Below, in pieces: positions 11,982 to 23,491 of a stretch of 64,000 nt of DNA; the stretch's first letter is position 1, and the number at the start of each line of letters is the position of its first letter. Under the pieces are notes generated by a model that was not told the origin of the DNA, ran no database searches, and saw only the letters and a program-made list of their open reading frames with translations. The position numbers and the translations under genes were made by a program. Source of the stretch: Rhizopus sp. PT2906 (taxonomy: Eukaryota > Mucoromycota > Mucoromycetes > Mucorales > Rhizopodaceae); contig JAMYHX010000171.1 of the NCBI GenBank assembly GCA_025529335.1, positions 1 to 64,000 of the forward strand. Reading direction: 5' to 3'.

Positions 11982-13178
11982 TTATTCATAATAAGCAGGG
12001 ACATGACAGGTCATGATAGTCTGTGGTGAGTGAATAGGACGAATAGGCGCTTCATGTGCTTGATATGTATCAATAATCATATAAACGTAGAATACAAGCT
12101 GTAGATCATCCGTAATCGAACAAACCACGTTTTGGGGATCCAAATGATAACAGTTTAAAAAGCTTACAAAGTCGTCACTCGCAATACGTACATGAGCAAA
12201 TTCATTTACATCCTCACTTGGCTGCTGTCCTTCTAGTTGAGGGTTCTCCAATCCTTCAAATATCGCTTCACATTCACAATTGACTGTTTCGATCGTCATC
12301 TTAAAGACACCGTTCATGTTGGCAGATAATGTGAGATATTTTGAAAGTGATTTTAGCCTCTCTGCTACAGGTTTAAGTGTAGATACATTAGGCAAAAGGA
12401 TATAAGTCTAAAGAATATTGGTTTTCATTTTCCCCCTTTATCTATTAAATAGTCAATTCATCTCTTTTTCTTTTTCTTTTTCTTTACGTGTGGAATGCCC
12501 AAGGTTCTTGGCTCTTTGATGTACACCATTCTATCTGGAGAGATAAGGCTGACTCCTAATTCCTGAACAGATTCCATAGAGGATCCATTTCGATCCTATG
12601 TTCGTATAAAAGGTTAGATATAAATGAATTTACTATTATCTCTGGTTTACTTGTAACGTCATTTTCCAGTTGAGATAAGGTTGGCCGTCTCTTAATCTCA
12701 GGTTGATCATGATATTGGTTGCTTGCTGCGCAACTTTGCTAATGTAAAGCAAGTCGCTCACACGAAAGAATAGATTGATTTCATTATTGTTGGCACTTTC
12801 AATTCTATAATTTGTAAAAAGTGATTGCTATAGTAATAATAAGCTATACTATATACGTGTGTTCTATAGTGCTTTCTTACTGGTTGCAGTTTTCTACAAG
12901 ATATGGTTAGTCAGCAAAGATATAATATATATATATATATATATGTGTGTGTATAAATACAATCTATTTACATCCATGCTTGAATTCCAGCATCATGATC
13001 TCTGTGTCGGATAAACATGATTGTTTCTATTGACATTGCCATGATCACTGTCGGACCAAGTTTCTCCAAGGTTTGAGCAATCTCTAATAGCAAATTTAAA
13101 AGCTTGCATATAATTGTGCTATGCTTACAACTTACTGTATAGACCAACAGGATTATTAGCGGAAGCTTTGAAACGCAT
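11982..13178 (-). CDS. HUS1: Checkpoint clamp subunit Hus1
   Basis: Six exons (13178-13136, 13083-12972, 12893-12881, 12827-12651, 12595-12488, 12407-11982) give about 292 residues, the usual Hus1 length. Family landmarks are MRFKAS at the start, TLEKLGPTVIM, FTNYRIESANNNEI, LRLRDGQPYLNWKM, an IPHTYILLPNV junction and VCSITDDLQLVFYVY near the end. Hus1 forms the 9-1-1 ring with Rad9 and Rad1 in the nucleus and signals DNA damage. Exon 3 is only 13 bases, yet it is the only piece that joins WI to QSLFTNYR in phase. Introns are 52-80 bases. It reads in the same direction as the CHY gene, 116 bases upstream of it. Confidence 0.93.
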
Positions 13179-14858
13179 AAAAATAAAGCAAAATGAAAAA
13201 GCACTGATTTACACAGTGTTATACACTCTTTCCGGAAAGTAAATTCGCCTGTGATCGAAAATAAATACACCCATGGTCAGAACAAAATTCATATTGCATG
13301 AAATGTAAATTCGTCGTCGCCAAGAATATTTTCGTAATATTAACAGGTGGGCTGTCTTGGAGTTGAAATTAACTTAATATTAGAAACAGCCCTCTTTAGT
13401 CTGTTTGTAAAAGTTTAAATACTTTATTCGGTCTTTCCATGAAATCAGAAGAACATGTAGTCATATTTGACAATGCATATTCTTGAATAATCACAATATA
13501 GATTGCTCCTATTTGATATGATTTCTTTGTTCCAGGTATCCGATCCTTCTTTACAGCAGTTATCAAGTATCCCTCTGAGTGTTCAAAGATTCACAAATCA
13601 AAACTAGCCTGTCCTCATGGTCCTTGCTCTGACTCGCTTGTCCCGCCCTTTTTGCTCTCTGGCGTGTATATCTGGAACGTTCTCCCAATTGCCTCTTCTT
13701 GTGCTCTGGGTTCTCTCTGTCCTCCGTTCCTTTTTTTTTTGTTTAAACTATCCTGGGTAGTTATCGCTACTCTCCCCAGAATGCACCTTGGTGGTAAGTA
13801 AAACTAATATTAAGATATGTGCTCTAATACTAACATACTTTTTCTCTCTTTTTTCTACATATAAACTCATTATCTCTCTCTCTCTCTTTTGACATGATGT
13901 CGTTTTATTCAAACATATTTTTCTTTGTCGTCTTTTTACGCAAATAATTTTTTTATTTTATGACAACATTTTATAAAACTAATGTCAATAATTAATAAAA
14001 ATACAGTATTTTATCAGTCAATGCGACAAGTCACAATGGCATTATTTTTAGCTCTTGACATAAATAACAATTAAAGAAGCACTTCTTTATTTAAGAAATT
14101 TCAACAAAAGTTATTCAGGATGCCTAATCCATCCTTGACAATTCTGAGGAGTAGCACTTTTGCAACCAATTTGTCATGCGATTTGTCATTGAGGATCTTC
14201 ATACGAGCGACTTCAGTTTGACTCAAATCCTTTCAATGAGATTTAAGAAGGGTGAAAAAGGTGAAAGGTATATTATTTTACAGCCTCTCTTATTCACTTT
14301 TTCAACAATTTTTTCTGGCTTATGGATAGGTGCATTATCCGTACAAGATAAACTAGTTCCTACTTTTGTTACTGTGGACCAAGGTTAACAACGTCAGATA
14401 CGCTTCTTTCGAATCTTTCGGTACCCACAACCGACATCAAGGTCCGCTGCTTTTACTTTAAAGCAGGTCACACATTTATTATACTTTTCTATTGTACAAA
14501 GTAACTTTCTGTGAGCATGAACGAAATGCAACTTAATTGAGATGATGAAGCTGCAAACATCATCTCTGCCAACAGACCGTACATTGTCTTATAGTATCCA
14601 AAACCGACCTTCTTGTCAGAGGTCGAGCGTTGTGTTTGTTGGATTATTAGTTGGAAAGACAATAAATTGATGACAACAATTTAAACTTTTTATTATGAAG
14701 AAAGAAAAGAGAAATTTGTATTGGGATATTTAGAACTACGATGCTATTGTTACTGTTAGAATGTGTTTCTTTTAGGAACAAGATTTGATAAAGTCTGTGT
14801 ATAAAATGATTCAGTGACCATTTTCTTCTCCTTTTTCTTTACTTTTCTTTCTTTTTGG
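13179..14858. other. Intergenic region between HUS1 and the MAPK gene
   Basis: This stretch separates two divergent genes. Around 13560-13740 a plus-strand frame (ending VYIWNVLPIASSC) faintly resembles the end of LINE proteins, but not enough to call. A 70-codon frame at 14176-14388 has no recognisable motif. Near 14598-14623 a short inverted repeat (CGACCT..AGGTCG) lies upstream of the kinase. A C/T-rich tract directly precedes the kinase ATG, as is common in fungal promoters. Confidence 0.5.
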
Positions 14859-16809
14859 ATGAAGTATCATAATTTGCCTTGTTACGGTCAATCTTTTGAA
14901 GTATATGAAAAATATGCTTTTGAAAGAGAAATCGGAAAGGGTGCATACGGCATAGTATGGTATAGATAGAATGATACATGATGTTTCCATGACAACTCAT
15001 TTAACTACATAGTGCTGCTGTAAATACAAAAACAGGTGTGTCCTGTGCTATCAAAAAGGTACACAAAAGTAAAAAGACTTCTAAAGCTAATCACTTGTCA
15101 AGATCAACAAATTGTTTGAAAGACCAATATTGACAAAAAGAGCCTTACGAGAAGTGAAGTTATTGGAACATTTTAATGGACATAAAAATGTACATAGACA
15201 CACCTTTGACATATAATAAATATATATATGATGTGGATATAAGAAAATATATTTATGGATTTGAACATAGATCATTGGATTATATGATATAGACATTGTT
15301 GACTATAACAACTTTAATGAAATGTAAGATACAATCATCAGCCATGATCCATATGCACATAAACGCACCCATTGACTCTCTAGAACAACAGTTATCTCTA
15401 TCAGGAACTTATGGAAGCAGATCTTCACCAGATCATTCAGTCTCGTCAGCCATTGACAGATGAACATTTTCAAAGCTTCATATACCAAGCTTGTTGTGGA
15501 CTCAAATACATCCACAGTGCCAATGTAAGCAATAGGCATTATTATTCACAGATCGATTTAGTAACTTTAGCAAAAACATAGGTCTTGCATCGAGATTTAA
15601 AACCAAGTATGTCCAACACTTGTTACTGCAGCGAATCATACTTAAATTATCTAAATTAGGCAATTTACTTGTCAACACAAGGTGTGAATTAAAGGTAATG
15701 ATATTATTTATAGAACTCGCTGTGTCTGTTCTCCATAACACGTTTATTTTTAGATTTGCGATTTTGGGTTAGCTCGTGGCTACATTGATCCTTCAAGTGG
15801 ACAGACGGATGCAGGGTTTATGACAGAGTATGTTGCCACTCGATGGTATAGAGCACCAGAGATCATGTTGGGTTTCAAGAGCTATACAAAAGCTAGTAAG
15901 TCATTTTTATTTGTAATCGTCTGTTGACATTCTTTTTTTTTTCTAGTTGATATGTGGTCTGTGGGGTGTGTGTTTGCTGAATTACTTGGAGGAAAGCCAC
16001 TGTTTAAGGGAAGACACTGTGAGTAGATTGTGTATACGTGATTGATTTATTTAAACTGGTTTATAGTCGTAGATCAACTAAATCAGATACTGTACGTCCT
16101 GGGTACTCCTGATGACGCTACACTTTGTCGAGTAGGAAGTGAAAGGGTAAATAAATGATGGTGTTGACCATTAGGATAGTTGATATAATATTGTATACAG
16201 GCACAAATATATATCAAAAGCTTGGAAAAATTCCAAAAAATACCACTTAGTCAACTTTATCCCAATGCAAGCCCCACGGGTAATAAAGGCCAGGGAATAA
16301 TATGCGCTGTATTAAGCTTGCTATTTTTATAAAAATCAGCATTAGATCTACTAGAGAAACTATTGACATTCGATCCTTCATCAAGAATTACTGTAGAAGA
16401 AGCCTTGGAGCATCCTTATTTCGAACTATTCCATGATCCAAACGATGAGGTAAAGATATATTAAAAAGGAAAGATTTGGGCCAACATTATCTTAGCCTTC
16501 TCATTCGACTCTATTTGACTTTTCATTTGAGTCACTGGATACAATAGAAGACATGAAAGAAACAATTATTGAAGAAGTTAAACACTTTAAGGCGAGAAAA
16601 CATAGTTTAAAGATTGACATGAAAGGACTAAGACGTCAACATAGGTAAGTAATAAGTCATGTTATTACCATAAACTAATATCTACAAGTATAACCACGCC
16701 TACAAAGGCTAATGGACCTGATTGTACCTTTGGATACGCTAATGAACTGATTGCGAGTCCAGTTGAGGTTGATCCTCACTTGGAGCGCGATTTAAGTGGT
16801 TTATCATAA
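14859..16809 (+). CDS. SLT2: Cell-wall-integrity-type MAP kinase (Slt2/Mpk1 group)
   Basis: Fourteen small exons join in phase to about 410 residues. Kinase landmarks are the glycine loop GKGAYG (26-31), catalytic-lysine strand CAIKK (about 45-49), RALREVKLL, HRDLKP (143-148), DFG (163-165), activation loop TEY (184-186), VATRWYRAPE and DMWSVGCVF. The opening YGQSFEVYEKY, the TEY lip and the LTDEHFQSFIYQ segment place it with Slt2/Mpk1 kinases. These act below protein kinase C and Rho1 and activate wall-repair genes. Exons: 14859-14959, 15013-15058, 15103-15189, 15271-15323, 15392-15524, 15582-15606, 15660-15694, 15754-15895, 15947-16018, 16067-16146, 16201-16279, 16340-16449, 16496-16644, 16689-16809. 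All residues needed for catalysis are present. The C-terminal tail is shorter than in yeast Slt2. Confidence 0.93.
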
Positions 16810-16921
16810 AATGACGTTTATATTTAAAGCATGTATTTTTATTGGCTTTTATTCTATTTTATCATAAAGCTGGGGTAACAAATTTTTTTATTATTTCTTA
16901 ACTGTTGTCACCTTTATTAAA

Positions 16922-18566
16922 ATGTCAAGCAACGCTTCTGTATTTAACGTAAAGAAAAAGAAGAAGAATAAAAGAACAATAAACAAACCTTTTATAGAAT
17001 GCGCCACCCGAGGCACCTCTTCGTGTAAACGCACTTCGCGTGGTTGGAACAACCAAGACACGTCATTCATTCCTCAACAGTATAACCTCAAATGCATTCA
17101 AGGCTGAGACAACTGAAGAAGTGATTAACCAAGTCAAAAAGATGGCCTCTCAGTTACAGAATCATGATGTATTTGAGGAAATCAAGATTTACTTGGACAC
17201 AAACCACCAACAGCCTGACACGGTCGATATCACACTTCGATTAAAGGAAAAGGAAAAGGGCATATTTCATACCAAAGTGAACGTGGGTGACAATCAAGCT
17301 GAATTGGTAAGCCTTGCATGAAAATAACAACAACATCATAACAGTTTCATTTCGTGATAGAATGGAACTGCAGGTGTGCGCAACCTTTTTGGTGGTGCAG
17401 AACATGCATATACTAGTTTTTCATTTGGTAATCGTACTAGAGCTGCCTTTGAGGTAACCAAACATCATAGGACATAGACATGTAGAATAAAATAGAAAAA
17501 AAACTGTACTAGGGAGCAATTGAATCGCCTTTTAGAGGTGATGCTAATATCAAGATCGGCCTCTTCGTCAACGGCTCCATCCGAGATCACAGCCAGATCA
17601 ATGCCTTTAAAGAGACAGCCAAGTCTTGTGGTATTCGCGTGAAGGTAGGATAATAGGAATTGAGAGAAATAGAAAGAAGAGAAAGACGGAATGATTCAAC
17701 ATGTAACTTAGGCATCCAACAAATTTGGTGAACACCAAGTGGCCTATACCTTAACTGATAGGGACATTGTAGCACTGCAACAGGCATCCAGCACGTAAAT
17801 AGAAAAGAAAATCATGAAATTCTTAAAACAAGAACCTTATTAACCAGCCCTGAACTTTGTTGATCTAGTGTGCGTCATCAGTCCGGTTCTCATCAAAAGC
17901 ATGCTCTCTCTCACCAATTTGTTAGAGATGAGCGTGATGATCAATTACTGCCCATGAACGGTCACTACTTGAGCCTATTCCAAGAAGTGGCTGGTATGAG
18001 TGATAAGGGCGATGTGAGCTATGTGAAGCATGAGCTGAATGGGTCCTACCACCAGCCTATCGTACGAGATTTGTTGACTCTGAGCACTTCAGTTCGAGCT
18101 GGTCTCATGACCCACGTGTCAAAGGATGCACCCGTGACGGATAGATTCTATTTGGGTGGTCCATTGTCTGTACGAGGCTTCAAGATGGGTGGCATTGGTG
18201 AACGAGATGGAAGTAAGTGTGACAGAGGTACACGACTAAATATAATAACCGCTTGCGCTAGATGACGCACTCGGTGGCCAAGCTTATTGGGCAGCAGGTG
18301 TCAGTTTGATCAGCGCTATTCCCGGTCTGGAGCATGTACCCGTCAAGGCCCATGCATTTGCAAATGCTGGTAGCATTGTGACCAAGACAACTAAGGATAG
18401 TTTGAATGAATTGACCAATAACCCTCGTACTTCTGTTGGTTTTGGTCTCATTTTACATCACAGCATTGCCAGAATTGAAGCTAATTACTGTATTCCTATA
18501 AAATACGCTTCAAGCGACTTACTGCAGCCTAAACTTCAATTCGGTTTTGGTCTCAATTTCTTGTAA
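16922..18566 (+). CDS. SAM50: Sam50/Tob55 mitochondrial outer-membrane beta-barrel insertase
   Basis: Seven exons (16922-16948, 16998-17306, 17361-17453, 17513-17644, 17712-17794, 17869-18212, 18262-18566) give about 430 residues. The N-terminal third is one POTRA domain, starting VNALRVVGTTKTRHSFL. The C-terminal part is an Omp85-type barrel: the conserved DRFYLGGPLSVRGF loop motif (expected R-G-F) is intact, and the chain ends with aromatic LQFGFGLNFL, the last strand. The protein inserts beta-barrel proteins such as porin and Tom40 into the mitochondrial outer membrane. The first exon encodes only nine residues; joining at 16948/16998 is required to remove a Lys-rich frame that would otherwise stop. 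It lies 112 bases after the MAPK stop, on the same strand. Confidence 0.95.
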
Positions 18567-18787
18567 CATAATAAACTTTTTTTTATGCCAATGCTAACAA
18601 GTGGCGTGAGAACATGCATGTTGATCACAAAATGGGAGAGAACATTAACAACACAAACATACAAAATAGCCACGTAAAGAAAAAAGGGAGGGCCTTGTAT
18701 CTATTTTTGTAAACGCGCATATGACGAATACGTGTATAAATATACGCCCTTCTTTCATTTTATTTTTCTATCTTTCTTTATTCAAAG

Positions 18788-19480
18788 ATGAAGTTTATCC
18801 ATTGGTTTATTCTTGCTATAACTGCTGCTGTTACTACCCAAGCTGTCGTAACAGCTAAAAAAGAAGATGGCGAAATCTGTATTCAAATTATTGTTCCATG
18901 GTAAAGAAAAACACAAATCATCTACTTCTTTACTTCTAAACTTGTTTATCAGCCCTGAGCGATGCAAGAAAAACTGTATATATCCTGATTTACCTTGTCC
19001 TTTTACTCATCCACCAAAATGTCCTGGTGATCGCAGCTTCCCAAAGTGAGTGTCAGTGTTGTTTGTAATATGAAAAAAAAAAACTAACAATAATGAGTCA
19101 TTCAAAAAGGGATCCTCAATGCTTGGTTGCATGTCCAAAAGACAACAAACCCCCATGTCCCGATGAATGCACTGATTGCTATTATGAGAGTATGTTTGAT
19201 ATTTTTTGTTTCTTAAAAAAAAAAAAGCTGACATATCACCATTAGGTGCCAATGATCCTTGTTGTCCCAAGCTACTGAAGGCTATATGTCCTCCCGTCCA
19301 ATGTTTTGCTCCTTGTCCAAAGGAAAACAAGCCTCCATGCCCTGATGAATGTGCTAACAACTGCACTTATAAACGTAAGATGCTTATATTTTATAAGCAT
19401 GCATATTCTAACTTTTTCTCTTAGGTTCTCATGATCCCTGTTGCCCCCATTTGCTTAAACCTATCTGTTATTCTAAATAA
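18788..19480 (+). CDS. Secreted cysteine-rich repeat protein, function unknown
   Basis: Five exons (18788-18900, 18953-19045, 19110-19189, 19246-19374, 19425-19480) give about 156 residues. Residues 1-23 or so are hydrophobic (MKFIHWFILAITAAVTTQA), a likely signal peptide. The rest is built from recurring units of the form DPCCP-x-LLK-x-IC followed by a-CPK-x-NKPPCPDEC. Successive exons begin at matching points (each starts near a DP-x-C motif), so the repeats probably arose by exon duplication. The many paired cysteines suggest a disulfide-rich secreted or wall protein. I do not recognise a named family, and no catalytic motif is visible. It sits between SAM50 and homocitrate synthase. Confidence 0.75.
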
Positions 19481-19607
19481 AATATAAAAGGAATAAATAA
19501 TATCATTTATTATACAAAAGAGTTAAATGAAAGAAGAATATATATAATGGGTGTATACAAGTTAGCCTACGAAAAAAAGAGAGGATCTAGGAAAATGATG
19601 TATATGC

Positions 19608-21028
19608 TTATGCGATAGCAGCTTCTGATGAGAAAGAAGCAATGTGTTCTGGTTTTTCAATCTTGTTTAAAAAGTGAGTATGATTACCATCTTCCTTGGC
19701 TTGATGATAGGAACGAAGCAAGACATCGACATCATCCAGTGACAGAGGACGAACATCGGCCAATTCCTTGATCTTGGCCGTCACTGCCTTGGCGTCATCA
19801 TCAGTAAGGTTCAAATCCAATTGCTCCACACGGTTCTTGACTGCGTTCCAGCCAGTCAAACGGTGACCAATAGAAACATAACGAGTCATACCAAAATCAT
19901 GAGGGTTTAAGATTTCATAGGTGGATGGGTTATTGAGAATAGCCTTGGCATGAATACCAGCCTTGTGAGTGAAGGCACAGTAACCGGTGATGTAGTTATT
20001 GAATGGGACAGTGACTTCGACAGCATCAGCAACGATATTTTCAACTTCACGAATCTTGGTCAAGTCATACTTTTTCATCACATAATCCTTGTCACCAACG
20101 TACATTCTAGCCAAGAGACCACCTAAGGGAGTGATACCATTACGTTCACCAATACCAAGGACGGATGTATCGATGTGCGTAGCACCTGCTTCAAGAGCAG
20201 CATAGGCATTGGCAATAGCACAACCGGTATCGTTATGGAAGTGACATTCGATATCACAACTGACAACACTTCTCAATGTCTTGACCAATTCGTACACTTG
20301 ACGAGGGTTAGCACAACCCACAGTATCGGCAATACCCACACGGTTGACACCAATCTTGTCTACAGCCTTGTAAATACTGAGTAAATCAACGAGATCAGAG
20401 CGGAAAGAGTCTTCTGTGGAGAAACGGACTTCGAGACCCTTGCTCTTGATGTAACTGATCACTTCGACAGCTTGCTTGGTGATATATTCCATGTCTTTGC
20501 CATGAGAAAATTCACGAAGGAAACTAGAAGTACCAATGACGACATCGAGTCCGTCCACACCTGTGTCGATCGCCAGTTTAGCATCATCCATATGGCAACG
20601 AACGTGAGTCAAGATCTTGGCCTTCAAACCCAAGCTAGAAATCACTTTACAGTCATTACGGGATTGTTCCGAGGCAGCGGGGGAAGTCAATTCGAGGTAG
20701 TCAACACCTACTTCGTCCAAAGCCTTTGCAATTTCTTTATGCATATATAATTAATAAACACATTCTTTGATCTTATACACACAAACTTACCAATCTTCTT
20801 TTCAGTAGTAAAGAAGGCATTAGCAAATTGCTCACCCTCTAAGAAAGAATATATTAGAGAAAAGTGACAAATGATATATAAATAAAGCTTACCTCTTAAA
20901 GTAGATTCGATAATCTTAAAGTTGCCAACGTTTGAATTGGGATCATTAGACATGTATGGAGAAGTAACACCTTCCTTGGGTCTAGCTTGATGAGTGCCAT
21001 TAGATGATAGACCGTTAGATTGAGCCAT
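19608..21028 (-). CDS. LYS20: Homocitrate synthase
   Basis: Three exons (21028-20893, 20838-20791, 20734-19608) give about 436 residues. The chain starts with a Ser/Asn-rich leader, then FKIIESTLREGEQFANAFF, the DmpA/HMGL-family entry with the metal-binding aspartate position replaced by E as in homocitrate synthases. ELTSPAASEQS, HVRCHMDDAKLA, the FSTEDSFRSD helix, ECHFHNDTGCAIANA (metal-binding HxH) and VLGIGERNGITPLGG follow. It condenses acetyl-CoA with 2-oxoglutarate to homocitrate, the first step of fungal lysine synthesis, and is usually feedback-inhibited by lysine. It shares a 271-base divergent promoter with MTHFR. Confidence 0.95.
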
Positions 21029-21299
21029 TGTTATTTAGAAGAAGAGGAAAAAGAGAATAATTAACAAAATATAGATGAAGCTGATTCCCTTTTATATACT
21101 GCCTGTCTATAGATTATCAACATCTTTTCAAGTCACACAAATGATAATGCCGCTTTGGATCATTTTAAATTAGCGCAAATAGGGATATCCAATTAGATGA
21201 GCTGATAAAGATAATCTCAACATCTGAATCCTTCTCCCAAATATGGCATGTGACGCCACTTATGCAGCGGTGATTTCTTTTTTCTTTCATATTCTCGCA
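21029..21299. promoter_or_regulatory. Shared divergent promoter of homocitrate synthase and MTHFR
   Basis: The two start codons point away from each other across 271 bases. The segment holds AT-rich tracts near both genes and a TGTGACGCCAC element near 21250-21260. I looked for the general amino-acid-control site TGACTCA and did not see it. Joint control of lysine and methionine synthesis from this region is only an inference. Confidence 0.5.
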
Positions 21300-23355
21300 A
21301 TGAAGATTACAACCAAGATTAAGAAAGCTGAAGATGAAGGAAGGATGTTTTACTCTTTTGAGTATTTCCCTCCAAAGACAGCAATGGTAAGCTTGTGATA
21401 TGCATGTATTACAAGCATACTCACTCTACTTTAAGGGTGTTCAAAATCTATATGACCGTATAGAACGAATGCAACGATTTGGTCCAGAATTTATAGACAT
21501 CACTTGGGGAGCAGGTGGATCTTCAGCTGATCTGACAACAGAAATAGTTGCAACCACTCAATCAGTGTATGGGCTTGAGACTATGATGCACTTGACGTGT
21601 ACCAATATGCCAATAGAAAAAATAGACAAGGCACTGGAGGTAAAACACGACTCTTTACCTTATGATTATCATTGACAGCTATTATAGGCAGCTAAACGAT
21701 GTGGCTGTCAAAATATCTTGGCTTTACGTGGTGACCCACCCAAAGGTCAACTAAACTGGGAATCATGTGAGAACGGATTCAATTATGCTATTGACCTCGT
21801 TCGATACATTCGTGACAAATACGGCGATTATTTCTGTATCGCTGTTGCAGGCAAGTATGTTGTATCATAAAGAACAAAGTATATCAACTCATATAACAAC
21901 AGGTCACCCAGAGGGACATGTGGACAATCCAGATAAAGACGATGACCTTTTGAGACTCAAACAAAAAGTAGACGCAGGAGCTGATTTGATTGTCACTCAA
22001 CTCTTTTTTGACGTCGACATCTTTGTGGACTTTGTCAAACGATGTCGAAATATCGGCATCCAATGTCCCATCGTGCCTGGACTTTTTCCCATCCAAAGTT
22101 ACTCTAGCCTCTCTCGCGTCATTTCCTTCAACAAGAACCATGTACCACAAAAAATCTGGGATGACCTAGAAACAGTCAAGGACGATGATCAGGCCGTGAA
22201 GGATTATGGTATTGATTTGACCATACAGTTTATAAAGCGTATCAAGCAAGAGACAGGTATATCTGGTTTTCACATCTACACGTTCAATCTTGAACGATCT
22301 TCTCGTTTGATTCTGGAGAAGTTGGGCCTTGTGCCTGAACAAGAGTATGTCAAGCCTCTACCTTGGAACCCCGTAAGACTCCTCTTTATACTATTCTATA
22401 AAAGATCTAATCACACTCTTTTAGAGCCTTACACCAACGCGTGGCAAGGAGAATGTACGACCTATCTTTTGGAAACATCGTACACAGAGTTATATCCAAC
22501 GAACAGAGTCATGGGATGAGTTTCCTAATGGTCGATGGGGTGATGCACGCTCACCTGCGTTTGGTGAATTTGATCGCTGGGGCGTGTCCATCAAGTACCC
22601 TCCAGAGAAACAGTTGGCAATGTGGGGCACACCCGAATCCGTAGATGATATCGCCCTTCTCTTTGCAAAGTATTGTAAAGGCAAACTAGAGGCTCTTCCC
22701 TGGAGCGCACAAAAACTGGATCCTGAGACAGATATTATCAAGCAACGATTGGCAGCGATCAATTTCCTAGGTTACCTCACCATCAATTCTCAACCTGCCG
22801 TGAACGGAGCGAGAAGTTCGGATCCAGTTTATGGGTGGGGCCCAAGGAACGGATACGTCTATCAAAAGGCGTATATTGAATTCTTTGTATCTCCAGAACA
22901 GCTGCAAGTTTTGATAGACAAGATGAGCCATGAACCTGAAATAACCTATTTTGCTGTCAACTACAAGGTAAGAAAAACAAAAATTAAGGTTGCTCATAGA
23001 TGGAGCTCAACTGTTATCCTAGGGAGAATTGAAAACAAACACGATATATAAAGAGCCTAATGCAGTTACTTGGGGTGTATTCCCTGGAAAAGAAATTATA
23101 CAGCCTACGATTGTTGAAGAAACAGCCTTTATGGCATGGAAAGACGAAGCTTTTGAGCTATGGAATGAATGGGCCAGAATCTACGACAGGAAAAGCCCAT
23201 CAGCTGAAGTTATCCTGGATATTCATGATCATTGGTACTTGGTCAATATTGTACATAATGATTTCCAGGATGAAGATGGTATCTGGCGTTTGTTTAATTT
23301 GGAAATTGATGGTGACTTGTCCAGAAGGTTACGAAGAGGGTCAGGCTCATTTTAA
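21300..23355 (+). CDS. MET13: Methylenetetrahydrofolate reductase
   Basis: Six exons (21300-21386, 21436-21639, 21688-21850, 21903-22372, 22425-22967, 23023-23355) give about 599 residues, the size of eukaryotic MTHFR. The catalytic barrel shows FSYFPP-like FEYFPPKT, FIDITWGAGGSS, HLTCTNM, NILALRGDPP, AGHPEGH, DLIVTQLFFD and GLFPIQSY. The regulatory half carries WDEFPNGRWGDARSPAFGE and VTWGVFPGKEI. The enzyme reduces 5,10-methylene-THF to 5-methyl-THF for methionine synthesis. The third intron (21851-21902) begins GCAAGT instead of GT; only that junction restores VAGHPEGH. The long C-terminal domain is the type that in animals binds S-adenosylmethionine. Confidence 0.96.
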
Positions 23356-23491
23356 GCATCCTGTATATTTGTTTCAATAAACTTGCGCATTTCAAGCATG
23401 GATTATCTAAAGAGATGAAATGCCACATCAGATCACAAACATGTATGTGTTACCTCTGTTTAGCATATGAAAAAAAATTCAAGTACAGAAA

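Noticed and set aside
13560..13740. Possible second LINE fragment (VYIWNVLPI)
   Set aside because: Only a weak likeness to one short motif; no catalytic residues visible.
22490..22762. Minus-strand 90-codon frame within MTHFR
   Set aside because: Shadow of the conserved plus-strand coding sequence.
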